Origin: Streptomyces physcomitrii | Lineage (GTDB): Bacteria > Actinomycetota > Actinomycetes > Streptomycetales > Streptomycetaceae | DNA: 64,000 bases | Direction: 5' to 3' | Assembly: GCF_012273655.1 (NCBI RefSeq) | Contig: NZ_JAAWWP010000017.1 | Span: 1 to 64,000 of the forward strand | Shown here: in pieces, positions 1 to 7,281 of the stretch | Numbering within the stretch: the first letter of the stretch is position 1 | Layout: every line of letters starts with the position of its first letter | Made by a program: the position numbers and the translations under genes | The notes under the pieces: generated by a model | The model's input: the letters and a program-made list of their open reading frames with translations, nothing else | The model's database searches: none | Told to the model about the DNA's origin: nothing

Positions 1-221
1 GCCAGTGGAACCAGTACATGCTCCCCACCGTGCTCAACACCCAGCCCGAGAAGAAAGTCCTCTCCCAAGGCCTGGTCGAACTCGCCGTCTCCCAGGGCTA
101 CAAAGGCGACTGGTCCGGACTCTTCGCAGGCCTCGTCATGGCCATGCTCCCCGTCCTGGCCGCCTACATCATCTTCCAACGCCAAGTCGTCCAAGGCCTC
201 ACCGCCGGCGCCGTCAAATAA
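1..221 (+). CDS. Carbohydrate ABC transporter permease, C-terminal fragment
   Basis: The frame is open from the left edge (first full codon at base 3) to a TAA at 219-221, so only about 72 C-terminal residues of a longer gene are visible. They contain one hydrophobic segment (LFAGLVMAMLPVLAAYIIF) followed by QRQVVQGLTAGAVK. This ending is typical of MalG/LacG-type permeases of the binding-protein-dependent sugar uptake family, where FQ(R/K)xxVxGLTxGAVKG is the usual C-terminus. The protein would sit in the cytoplasmic membrane and pair with another permease and an ATPase encoded off the window. The substrate cannot be told from this fragment. A hairpin about 50 bases downstream fits the end of a sugar-uptake operon. 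Confidence 0.85.
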   Translation, partial: QWNQYMLPTVLNTQPEKKVLSQGLVELAVSQGYKGDWSGLFAGLVMAMLPVLAAYIIFQRQVVQGLTAGAVK

Positions 222-270
222 CCCACCCACCACACCAGCCCCGGACGACAGCCCCGGACAACAAGACCCC

Positions 271-305
271 AACGCGCGGCACCCTTGTGGGGGGTGCCGC
301 GCGTT
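271..305 (+). terminator. Hairpin terminator after the sugar permease
   Basis: Bases 271-284 (AACGCGCGGCACCC) are an exact reverse complement of 292-305 with a 7-base loop, giving a 14-bp GC-rich stem. Only a weak T-rich stretch follows, as is common for Streptomyces terminators. It lies between the permease stop and the convergent IclR gene, so it may serve both strands. Confidence 0.75.
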
Positions 306-439
306 GTCGTTCCATTCCCTGAGGAATGAGATGGGGGGGGATCCGCGCGGGCGGGTGCGGTGTCCCGTCTGCGCCGTGACCGAGTGGCCCGGCAGGGTAG
401 TTCGGGGGCGTGCGTCACCGGGGCCGGTCGGCCGCCCGT

Positions 440-1219
440 TCAGGAAGGGTCGGCGGCGGGCTCGGTCGGTTCGGGCGGGAGCCAGCCGAGTTCCCTGGAG
501 ATGACCTCGGTGGTCTCCAGGAGGGTGGGCAGCAGCTTGCGCAGCTCGCCGAGGTCGGACTGCGTCTTGATGGCGGTGATGGAGATGCCGCCCGCCGCCG
601 AGCCGGAGTGGTCCCAGACCGGTGCGGCGATGCAGTTGGACAGGGTCTCGTACTCGCCGTCGTCGTAGGCCCAGCCCTGCCGGGCGACCTCGATGAGGCG
701 TTCCTCGAAGGCGGTCCTGCTGGTGAGCGTGGTGTCCGTGTACTTCTCGAAGTCCGCCCCGGCGAGGATGCGTTCGCGTACCGCGCTGGGCACGTGCGCG
801 AGATAGGCCTTGCTGACCCCGGCGGTGTGCACGGTGGCGTACCCGCCGATGCGGGTGTTCAGCCGGATCGAGCTGGGCGGCTCGATCTTGTCCACATAGA
901 CCAGGTGATCGCCCTGCGGGACCGCGAACTGGACGGTCTGGCCCACCCGTTCGCTGAGTTCCACGATGTGCGGGTGCACCACGGTCCGCAGGTCGAACTG
1001 CTCCAGCGCCGATTCGGCCAGCGCGGCGAGCCGGAAGCCGACGCCGTACCGGCCGCGCTCGTCCTTGCGGATCAGGCCCCCCGCGATGAGGGTCTGCACG
1101 AGCCGCAGCGCCGTGGTCCGGTGCACCCCCCACAGCTCGGAGATCTCGCGGAGTTCACGGGGCCGCCGGCTGCAGAATTCCAGCACCTCGATCGCCCTGC
1201 TGACCGTCTGCGCCACCAT
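440..1219 (-). CDS. IclR-family transcriptional regulator
   Basis: The product is 259 residues, normal for IclR. An N-terminal winged helix-turn-helix (about residues 5-65) has the typical IclR pattern LREISELWGVHRTTALRLVQTL. The C-terminal effector domain (about 75-250) includes VHPHIVELSERVGQTVQFAV and the later AAPVWD and GGISITA strands. The frame is open further upstream, but the IclR homology begins at MVAQTVSRAIEVLEF. An AGGAGG lies immediately before this ATG, and a GTG one codon on (1216) is an alternative start. It is the last gene of a minus-strand set after an MFS transporter and an SDR, 83 bp downstream of the SDR, so it probably regulates them through the palindrome at 3587-3603. 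The effector is unknown. Confidence 0.88.
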   Translation of the reverse strand: MVAQTVSRAIEVLEFCSRRPRELREISELWGVHRTTALRLVQTLIAGGLIRKDERGRYGVGFRLAALAESALEQFDLRTVVHPHIVELSERVGQTVQFAVPQGDHLVYVDKIEPPSSIRLNTRIGGYATVHTAGVSKAYLAHVPSAVRERILAGADFEKYTDTTLTSRTAFEERLIEVARQGWAYDDGEYETLSNCIAAPVWDHSGSAAGGISITAIKTQSDLGELRKLLPTLLETTEVISRELGWLPPEPTEPAADPS

Positions 1220-1302
1220 GCCTCCTGAAGCCCCGCGCCCTGGCGCCATTCTAGTGCGCCACCCATCCCCGACCCGCCTGCGTACGGGCCCGTCCGGGCC
1301 CC

Positions 1303-2064
1303 TCAGCCGAAGTACTGGCCGCCGTTGACGTCCACCACCGTCCCGGTGACATACCCGGAGTCGGCGGAGGCCAGCCACAGCGCGGGCCCCGCCACATCCT
1401 CGGGGGTACCCGCCCGGCCCGCCGGAATGGTGGTGAGGGTCTCCCGCTTGGAGTCCTCCGTGGTGAAGGTGTCGTGGAAGGGGGTGGCCTCGATGAAGCC
1501 GGGGGCGAGCGCGTTCACCGTGATGCCGCGCGGGGCCAGCTCCTTCGCGAGGCCCCGGGTGAAGCCGAAGACCGCGGCCTTCGAGGTGGCGTAGGCCAGC
1601 GCCCCGGGGTGGCCGCCGTTGCGTCCGGCGAGCGAGGCGATGTTGATGACGCGTCCCGCCCCGGCGGTCATCAGCGGCACGGCCTGCTGGGTGAAGAGGA
1701 ACATGCTGTCCAGGTTCACCGCGAGGATGCGGTGCCAGAGCTTCAGGTCGAGTTCGCCTATCGTGGCGCGCCGCACCAGGCCCCCGACGTTGTTCACCAG
1801 GATGTCCGGGCCGCCGGTCTCCTCTTGTACGGCGCGGACGGTCCGGGCGACCTCGGTCTCGGAGGTGGCGTCGGTGGCGAGCGCCAGGGCGGGGCGGCCG
1901 GAGGCCTCGGCGAGGGCGTCGAGGAACTCCGCCGAGGGCTCGTGGCTGCGGTAGGTGAGGGCGATACGCGCACCGGCCCGGGCGAAGGCGAGGGCGATGC
2001 CCTGTCCGATGCCGATGCCGCCGCCGGTGATCAGCGCGGTCCGGTCGGCCAACTGCCGTGTCAT
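1303..2064 (-). CDS. SDR-family oxidoreductase
   Basis: A 253-residue classical short-chain dehydrogenase/reductase. The NAD(P)-binding loop is TGGGIGIG near residue 13, the structural motif is NNVG near 91 (NNAG in most members), and the catalytic Ser and YATSK lie near 143 and 159-163. The C-terminus GTVVDVNGGQYFG is usual for sugar-acid or 3-oxoacyl type SDRs. The ATG is preceded by GGGAG at a good distance. It lies between an anion-type MFS permease (72 bp upstream) and the IclR gene. That arrangement suggests oxidation or reduction of a sugar acid or other carboxylate brought in by the permease. The substrate is an inference from context only. Confidence 0.88.
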   Translation of the reverse strand: MTRQLADRTALITGGGIGIGQGIALAFARAGARIALTYRSHEPSAEFLDALAEASGRPALALATDATSETEVARTVRAVQEETGGPDILVNNVGGLVRRATIGELDLKLWHRILAVNLDSMFLFTQQAVPLMTAGAGRVINIASLAGRNGGHPGALAYATSKAAVFGFTRGLAKELAPRGITVNALAPGFIEATPFHDTFTTEDSKRETLTTIPAGRAGTPEDVAGPALWLASADSGYVTGTVVDVNGGQYFG

Positions 2065-2135
2065 TCCGGGTTCTCCCAGGGGTGAGGGTGAGGTCGGGTG
2101 GATGCGCTGCGGTCGAGCGCTGCGGTCGGGTGCGC

Positions 2136-3506
2136 TCAGCGCCCGACCGCCGTACGGGTCGCGGGGCGGTCGGCAGCGGGTATGCGCGGGGCGGCGGTGC
2201 TCTCGGGGCGCGAGGCCGCGAAGCGGTGGACGAGGAGCCCGGTGACGGCGAGGCAGGCGGCCAGGGCCACCAGGGCGATCCGCAGGTCGCCGGTGCCGCT
2301 CTTGATCAGGCCGACGGCATAGGGGGCGACGAAGCCGCCGACGTTGCCGAGCGCGTTGACCAGGCCGAGTCCGGCCGCGGCGGCGGCGCCCGAGAGTGCC
2401 GCGGAGGGCATCGCGAGGAAGGGGGCGACGGCCGCGTAGATGCCGATCGCGGCCAGGGAGAGGGAGGCGAGCGCGGCCACCGGGCTCACGGCGAGCAGGA
2501 AGGCCGCCCCCACCAGACCGACCGCGGCGAGCACCAGGCTGACGCTCGCGTGCCAGGCCCGGCGGCCGGTGCGGTCGGCGCGCCTGCTCCAGTAGTAGAC
2601 ACAGGGCACGGAGACCGCGTACGGGATCATCGTGATCAGGCCGAGCTGGGTGCTGCTGTAGCCGCCGATGGCGTCGACGATGGTCGGCAGCCAGAGCCCG
2701 AGGCCGTAGATGCCGCACACCATGCCGAAGTTGAGCGCTCCGTACACCAGGGACCTGCGGTCCTTGAGGCCCGCGAGGAATCCGGCGCGGCCCGCGGCGG
2801 GGGTGGCCGCGGCCTCGGCGTCGATGGTGCGGGTCAGCCACTCGCGTTCGGGGCCGCTCAGCCAGCGCGCCTCGGCGGGCCGGTCGGTGAGCAGCAGCGG
2901 GGCGAGCAGCCCGAGCAGCACCGCGGGGGCGCCCTCGACGAGGAAGACCCACTGCCAGCCCTGGAGGCCCAGGGCCCCGTCGAGGTTGAGCAGCAGCCCG
3001 GAGAAGGGGGCGCCCAGGGCGTTCGCCACCGGCTGCGCGAGGACGAAGACGCCGAGTGCGGCGACCCGCTGCGCCACCGGGAACCAGAGCGTGAAGTAGA
3101 AGAGCACGGCGGGGAAGAAGCCGGCCTCCGCGGCACCGAGCAGGAAGCGGATCACATGGAAGGAGGCCTCGCCCCGCACGAAGGCCATCGCCACCGCCAT
3201 GATCCCCCAGCTGACGAGGATGCGGGCGATCCAGCGGCGGGCGCCGTAGCGGTACATGCCCGCGTTGCTGGGGACCTCCATCAGCACATAGCCGATGAAG
3301 AAGATCCCGGCCCCGAGCCCGTAGGCGGCATCGCTCAGGCCGAGGTCCTCCTCCAGGCCCGCGCGGGCGAATCCGACGTTGTTCCGGTCCAGGTACGCGA
3401 TGAAGTACAGCAGGACGATCACCGGCAGGACGCGGCGGCGCACCTTGCGGATCGCCTGCTCCGGGATGCCCTGGTCGGCGGCTGGGCGGGTGGCGTGATC
3501 GAACAC
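2136..3506 (-). CDS. MFS transporter, anion:cation symporter type
   Basis: A 456-residue, 12-helix major facilitator protein. The first loop carries the YLDRNNVGFA motif of the ACS family (glucarate, galactonate, phthalate and hydroxyphenylacetate permeases). This is followed by a VPSNAGMYRYGARRW loop and the amphipathic RFLLGAAEAGFFPAVLFY helix typical of that family. The start chosen is a GTG at 3506, with AGGAG six bases upstream. The frame continues to 3656, but that extension would run through the promoter and operator. It is the first gene of the MFS-SDR-IclR operon. It probably imports an organic or sugar acid across the cytoplasmic membrane; the substrate is not identifiable. Confidence 0.87.
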   Translation of the reverse strand: MFDHATRPAADQGIPEQAIRKVRRRVLPVIVLLYFIAYLDRNNVGFARAGLEEDLGLSDAAYGLGAGIFFIGYVLMEVPSNAGMYRYGARRWIARILVSWGIMAVAMAFVRGEASFHVIRFLLGAAEAGFFPAVLFYFTLWFPVAQRVAALGVFVLAQPVANALGAPFSGLLLNLDGALGLQGWQWVFLVEGAPAVLLGLLAPLLLTDRPAEARWLSGPEREWLTRTIDAEAAATPAAGRAGFLAGLKDRRSLVYGALNFGMVCGIYGLGLWLPTIVDAIGGYSSTQLGLITMIPYAVSVPCVYYWSRRADRTGRRAWHASVSLVLAAVGLVGAAFLLAVSPVAALASLSLAAIGIYAAVAPFLAMPSAALSGAAAAAGLGLVNALGNVGGFVAPYAVGLIKSGTGDLRIALVALAACLAVTGLLVHRFAASRPESTAAPRIPAADRPATRTAVGR

Positions 3507-3564
3507 TGCGGCTCCTGGTCCTCCGGGCTGCCCGTACGTCCCTGAACGGGCGGCGCGAATCCTC

Positions 3565-3603
3565 AAGGTATGCATAGCGCACTGGCTGTGCAATAGATGC
3601 ACA
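3565..3603 (-). promoter_or_regulatory. Promoter and palindromic operator of the MFS-SDR-IclR operon
   Basis: Read on the minus strand, TTGCAC (3593-3588) and TACCTT (3570-3565) are separated by exactly 17 bases. This is a good housekeeping-type -35/-10 pair about 60 bases upstream of the GTG start. A perfect inverted repeat, TGTGCA-N5-TGCACA (3587-3603), overlaps the -35. An operator in this position suits repression by the IclR protein encoded at the end of the same operon, although the pairing of protein and site is inferred. Confidence 0.65.
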
Positions 3604-3886
3604 GCTGAATTTTTCCCGGAGTCCTCACTCCCCGCCCGATCCGGCTCCGCAGCCACCGGCCCTCTCGACTGCCCTGCCGACGCTCGGCCTTGGGCGGAAG
3701 TGCCCTGTTCAGGCGGGTGCGGATCGGCTCACCCAGGTCGCTCCGGGTGGGCGTGTCCGGCGGGGCGGCCGCGGTCGGGGCCCGTTGTCAGTGGTGGCTG
3801 GCATGCTCGGTTCTCACGCTGAGCTACCCGCCGCTCACCCACGGCGTCCGCTCGGCCTGCCCGCTCGTACGTGAACCGGAGAAGTC
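3604..3886. other. Intergenic region upstream of the ABC exporter
   Basis: This gap of about 280 bases between the divergent MFS operon and the ABC exporter should hold the exporter's promoter. I see no clear -35/-10 pair or dyad beyond the operator just to its left, and no convincing small gene. Confidence 0.4.
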
Positions 3887-5878
3887 ATGCCCACCCAGTC
3901 CCCGCCGCCCCGGCACCGCCCCGACCCCGAGACCTCCGAGTCCGAACAGCTCCTGTTCGGCGGCCCCTTGCGCTACGACCTCGGCTGGAGCAAGCACGAG
4001 GACGCCTTCCTCCAACTCGGCTTACGCGCCATGGTCACCCGCCTGCCGTCCATGCTCGCCACCACCGCGCGGCTGGCCTGGCAGGCCGACCGGAACGCCC
4101 TGCGCCTGGTGACCGCGGCGGAGGTCGGACGCGGGATCGCGCAGGCCGTGGGGCTGGTCGCGGTCAACCGGGTCCTCGCCCACCTCCTGGGCGAGGGCAC
4201 CACCGCCGAGCGCCTGGGCGCCGCGGGGCCCGCGCTCGCCGTCGCCGGCCTGACCGCCGTGGCGGGCGCCGCCCTGCGGGCCCTGTCCACCGCGGGTACG
4301 GGGCAGTTGGAGCCCAAGGTCGAGCGGGTGGCGACCGAGAAGTACCTCGCGCACACCGCCGGCGTCGAGCTGGAGGCGGTCGAGGACGAGGAGTTCCACA
4401 AGCTCCTGGACAGCGCCGCCTTCGGGGCCAGTTCGGCGCGCCGCATGATCAAGTACTGCCAGAACCTCATCAACGCGCTGCTCTCGCTGATCGCCGCCAC
4501 CGGTGTGCTCACCGTCCTGCACCCGGTACTGCTGCCGATCCTGCTCGCCATGACGCTGCCCAGCGCCTGGGCCGCGCTGACCATCGCGCGGCGGCGGTAC
4601 CACTCTTTCCACACCTGGGTGCAGCACTCACGGGCCGGGCAGTTGCTCAGCCGCCTGCTGATCTCCACGGACGCCGCCCCGGAGATCCGGGTGCACCAGG
4701 TCGGCCCCTTCCTGCTGCACCACTTCCGGGCCATGTCGCAGACCCAGGAGACGGAGCAGAAACGCCTGGCCCACCTGGCCGCCCGTACCGGCCTGATCGC
4801 CGCGGCCTTCAGCGGAGTCGCGGCCCTCGCCGCCTACGCCACCCTCGGCGCCCTGCTGTGGACCGGCGCCATGGCGCTCTCGGTGGGCGGCACCGCCGTC
4901 CTCGCCATCCGGACCGGCGCCGCCAGCCTCGACAGCCTCGTCGTCCAGCTCAACCACTGCCACGAGGAGAGCCTGTTCGTGGCCGACCTGTTCCGGCTCT
5001 GCGAGGAGGCCGAGCAGCGGGCCATCCCGCGCGGCGGGTGCTCCCTGCCCGCACGGCCCGCCGCCATCCGCTTCGAGCAGGTCTCCTTCACCTACCGGGG
5101 CAAGGACAACTCCCGCGCGCTGGACGGGGCCAGCCTGACCATCCCCACCGGGAAGGTCGTCGCCCTCGTCGGGGAGAACGGCAGCGGCAAGAGCACCCTC
5201 GTCAAACTGCTCAGCGGGCTCTACCAGCCGGACTCGGGGCGCATCCTGTGGGACGGCACCGACGCCGGGGAGGCCGACCGGCAGGAGCTGGTCTCCCGGA
5301 TCGCCGTCGTCGGACAGGACTTCTACCGCTGGCCGTTCACCGCGTCCGTGAACGTGAGCATCGGCCGGCCCGACACCGCGCCCGACCCGCAGCGGCTCGG
5401 TACGGCGGCCGCCTACGCGGGCGCCGAGGAGCTGGTGAGCGGACTGCCGCGGGGCTGGAACACCCTGCTGGCCCGCGGGTACAAGGACGGTCACCAGCTC
5501 TCCGGCGGGCAGTGGCAGCGCCTGGGTCTGGCCCGCGCCCACTACCGCGCCGGGGACGTGCTCATCGTCGACGAGCCCACCTCCGCCCTCGACGCCCGGG
5601 CCGAGCAGCAGCTCTTCGAGCAGATCCGCGCCCTCGCGGACGCCGGCCAGACCGTCATCCTCATCACCCACCGCCTGGGCTCGGTACGGGCGGCGGACCT
5701 CATCCACGTCCTGGAGGACGGCCGGGTGGTCGAGAGCGGCACCTTCGAGGAGCTGCTCTCCGCCGAGTCCGCCGGTCCGGGCGCCTTCCGCGCGCTGTAC
5801 GAGATCCAGGCCGCGCAGTACGCGGGTGCCGTCAAGGTCCCCGAGCCCGCGACGCCGCCCGTCGACGAGGTGGCCTGA
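3887..5878 (+). CDS. ABC transporter, fused permease and ATPase, probable peptide exporter
   Basis: A 663-residue half-transporter. A hydrophobic, multi-helix region (about 60-345) is followed by a nucleotide-binding domain with Walker A GENGSGKST (429-437), signature LSGGQWQR (538-545), Walker B VLIVDEPTSALD (558-569) and the switch ITHR (593-596). All catalytic motifs are intact. There is no N-terminal C39 peptidase domain, so it does not cleave a leader itself. ATG with GGAG five bases upstream. It resembles the ATPase-permeases of bacteriocin and lantipeptide loci. The next two genes on the same strand encode small precursor-like peptides and the next a membrane protease, so export of those peptides is the likely job. 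A homodimer is expected. The substrate assignment is inferred from position. Confidence 0.85.
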   Translation: MPTQSPPPRHRPDPETSESEQLLFGGPLRYDLGWSKHEDAFLQLGLRAMVTRLPSMLATTARLAWQADRNALRLVTAAEVGRGIAQAVGLVAVNRVLAHLLGEGTTAERLGAAGPALAVAGLTAVAGAALRALSTAGTGQLEPKVERVATEKYLAHTAGVELEAVEDEEFHKLLDSAAFGASSARRMIKYCQNLINALLSLIAATGVLTVLHPVLLPILLAMTLPSAWAALTIARRRYHSFHTWVQHSRAGQLLSRLLISTDAAPEIRVHQVGPFLLHHFRAMSQTQETEQKRLAHLAARTGLIAAAFSGVAALAAYATLGALLWTGAMALSVGGTAVLAIRTGAASLDSLVVQLNHCHEESLFVADLFRLCEEAEQRAIPRGGCSLPARPAAIRFEQVSFTYRGKDNSRALDGASLTIPTGKVVALVGENGSGKSTLVKLLSGLYQPDSGRILWDGTDAGEADRQELVSRIAVVGQDFYRWPFTASVNVSIGRPDTAPDPQRLGTAAAYAGAEELVSGLPRGWNTLLARGYKDGHQLSGGQWQRLGLARAHYRAGDVLIVDEPTSALDARAEQQLFEQIRALADAGQTVILITHRLGSVRAADLIHVLEDGRVVESGTFEELLSAESAGPGAFRALYEIQAAQYAGAVKVPEPATPPVDEVA

Positions 5879-6251
5879 GCGGCGGCGGCTCGGGAGGACG
5901 GGGGCCCTGGGGGCGCCGCGCGAGGAGAACGGAGAATTTCGTGCGGGCATTGCGCGCCGAATTCACCTGCCCGTTCCCGGGGCTCGAATTCGGTTTTCGG
6001 GAATTCTCCGCACCTCAGGGTCACCGTCCGTCCAAGCTCACCCGGGAATTTCGTTGCCAAATTAACTTCCGAAAATTGTCAGATCATCAGACACTTCACG
6101 CCGAGGCAATGCTGACACGTTCATGAAGTCCCCTGACCAGCAACGATGCGCGCAAGAGTGAACGACCGTGACCAGCCCGCATTTACTCGCGTTCACCAGG
6201 CGTCACACCCTCGGGCGGGGCAAGCCGCCCGGGATCCACGAAAGGAAAACA
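5879..6251 (+). promoter_or_regulatory. AT-richer leader region upstream of the precursor peptides
   Basis: This 373-bp gap is clearly poorer in GC than its surroundings, especially 5930-6110. It contains five GAATTC or GAATTTC words starting at 5934, 5959, 5986, 6001 and 6046. GGAGAATT (5931-5938) is the reverse complement of AATTCTCC (6002-6009), so the RNA could fold. It probably contains the promoter of the peptide genes, but I cannot point to a convincing -35/-10 pair. An AAGGA precedes the first peptide's ATG. Confidence 0.45.
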
Positions 6252-6551
6252 ATGAACGCGATCACCTTCGAGGAGCTTGACGGTCTCACCGGCGAGCTGC
6301 TGCCCGAGCGCGCTGTTCTGTCCACCGTTGTTCCGTTCAACAACGCCGGTGGCCACGACGGCGGCGGCTCCAGCTCCAGCGCTGTCGCGCTGGGCGGTGG
6401 CGACAGCGGCAACCACGGCGCCATCTCCTCGTCGGCGTGCCAGGCGCAGCAGGTCCACGGCACCCCCGGTCTGGTGGGCGCCCTCGGCCTGGGCTCCAAC
6501 AACCCGAGCGCCAGCCTGACCTGCGTCCCGACCTCGCTCGCGACGTACTGA
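6252..6551 (+). CDS. Small precursor-like peptide 1 (putative RiPP precursor)
   Basis: A 99-residue peptide with ATG start and AAGGA six bases upstream. Three parts are visible: a charged N-terminal leader-like part with EELDGLTGELLPERAVLS (residues 7-24), a Gly/Ser-rich middle (about 33-62), and a C-terminal part with ACQA, GTPGL, GALGLG and LTCVP. Exactly two Cys are present, 28 positions apart, suitable for a disulphide or thioether loop. The gene at 6773 encodes a peptide with the same layout and strongly similar ends but a different middle. An ABC exporter precedes and an M50 protease follows. I do not recognise a named family. A structural cell-surface peptide is an alternative to a bacteriocin or signal. 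Confidence 0.75.
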   Translation: MNAITFEELDGLTGELLPERAVLSTVVPFNNAGGHDGGGSSSSAVALGGGDSGNHGAISSSACQAQQVHGTPGLVGALGLGSNNPSASLTCVPTSLATY

Positions 6552-6564
6552 CAGTTCCTTTGAA

Positions 6565-6616
6565 ACCGGGGAAGGCACGGCGGCGACGCCGGGCCTTCCC
6601 CGGTCCCTTAGGGACC
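6565..6616 (+). terminator. Strong hairpin pair between the two peptide genes
   Basis: Bases 6565-6576 (ACCGGGGAAGGC) pair perfectly with 6593-6604 in a 12-bp stem with a 16-base loop. A second stem, GGTCCC-TTA-GGGACC (6602-6616), overlaps its right arm, so the two could form alternative structures. It lies 14 bases after the first peptide's stop. It may terminate most transcripts so that peptide 1 is made in excess, or protect the 3' end of its mRNA. Confidence 0.7.
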
Positions 6617-6772
6617 GGGGCCCGCACCTGGCGTCCGGCTCACGGCGGACCGCGGTACGGCGCCCCCGCGGAACCCGGACCGGGTCCCGGCGCACCATGC
6701 CCGATCCGCCGTCACGGGACTTCCCGTGCCTCCGGTCCCGCATCGCGACCCACCGGAAAAAAGGAACACCAC

Positions 6773-7105
6773 ATGACCGCCGTCAGTTACCGGGAACTCG
6801 CGTCCCTCGACGGGGAGTTGCTGCCACCGCGCATGCTGCTCTCGCTCGTCGACGTGACCTTCGGCAACCGCAGTCACGATGTCAGCCAGCCCCAGGACAA
6901 CGGTCAGGGCGGAGGCGCCCCCCAGACCGGAGGCGGCCTCCAGCCCGGTGCGAGCCCCCAGGGCGGAGGCGGCAACACCACCGTCGCCTACGCCTGCCAG
7001 GCGACCACCACCCAGGGCACCCCCGGACTCATCGGCTCGCTCGGACTCGGCCAAGGGCCCAGCAGCAGCATGACCTGTGTGCCCGCCGCCGTCGTGAGCA
7101 ACTGA
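6773..7105 (+). CDS. Small precursor-like peptide 2 (putative RiPP precursor)
   Basis: A 110-residue paralogue of the peptide encoded at 6252. The leader-like part has ELASLDGELLPPRMLLSLV, matching peptide 1 at ELxxLxGELLPxRxxLS. The middle (about 35-70) is Gln/Gly/Pro-rich rather than Ser-rich. The C-terminal part repeats ACQA, GTPGL, GSLGLG and MTCVP with its two Cys 27 positions apart. ATG with AAGGA upstream (AAAAAAGGAACACCAC before the start). Conserved ends and a drifting low-complexity middle are what a leader plus core with a linker would show. The stop at 7103-7105 is about 175 bases before the protease gene. The function is unknown. Confidence 0.75.
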   Translation: MTAVSYRELASLDGELLPPRMLLSLVDVTFGNRSHDVSQPQDNGQGGGAPQTGGGLQPGASPQGGGGNTTVAYACQATTTQGTPGLIGSLGLGQGPSSSMTCVPAAVVSN

Positions 7106-7281
7106 CCGCCCGGCTCCCGGCCCCCGTGGCGTTCTCAGGGCCCGGCACCTGAGCCGCGCCGTCCCGGCCCGTCGGTGACGGCACCCCGGGCGGCGGGCGT
7201 AACCGGCGCGGGGGCCGGATCGTTTGCCCTTTCGAGGCCTTCGCGCCCGATGCCCTCGTCGGCGCCTGTGACAGCCCACCG

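Noticed and set aside
1220-1378. Extending the IclR protein to a start at 1378
   Set aside because: The extra residues are Arg/Gly-rich with no family similarity and would overlap the SDR gene; IclR homology starts at the ATG at 1219.
2058-3545. A 495-codon plus-strand frame over the MFS gene
   Set aside because: Low-complexity Gly/Glu/Arg translation, no ribosome site, and the opposite strand encodes a clear 12-helix transporter.
3507-3656. Longer N-terminus for the MFS transporter
   Set aside because: It would run through the -10, -35 and operator; the GTG at 3506 has a good ribosome site.
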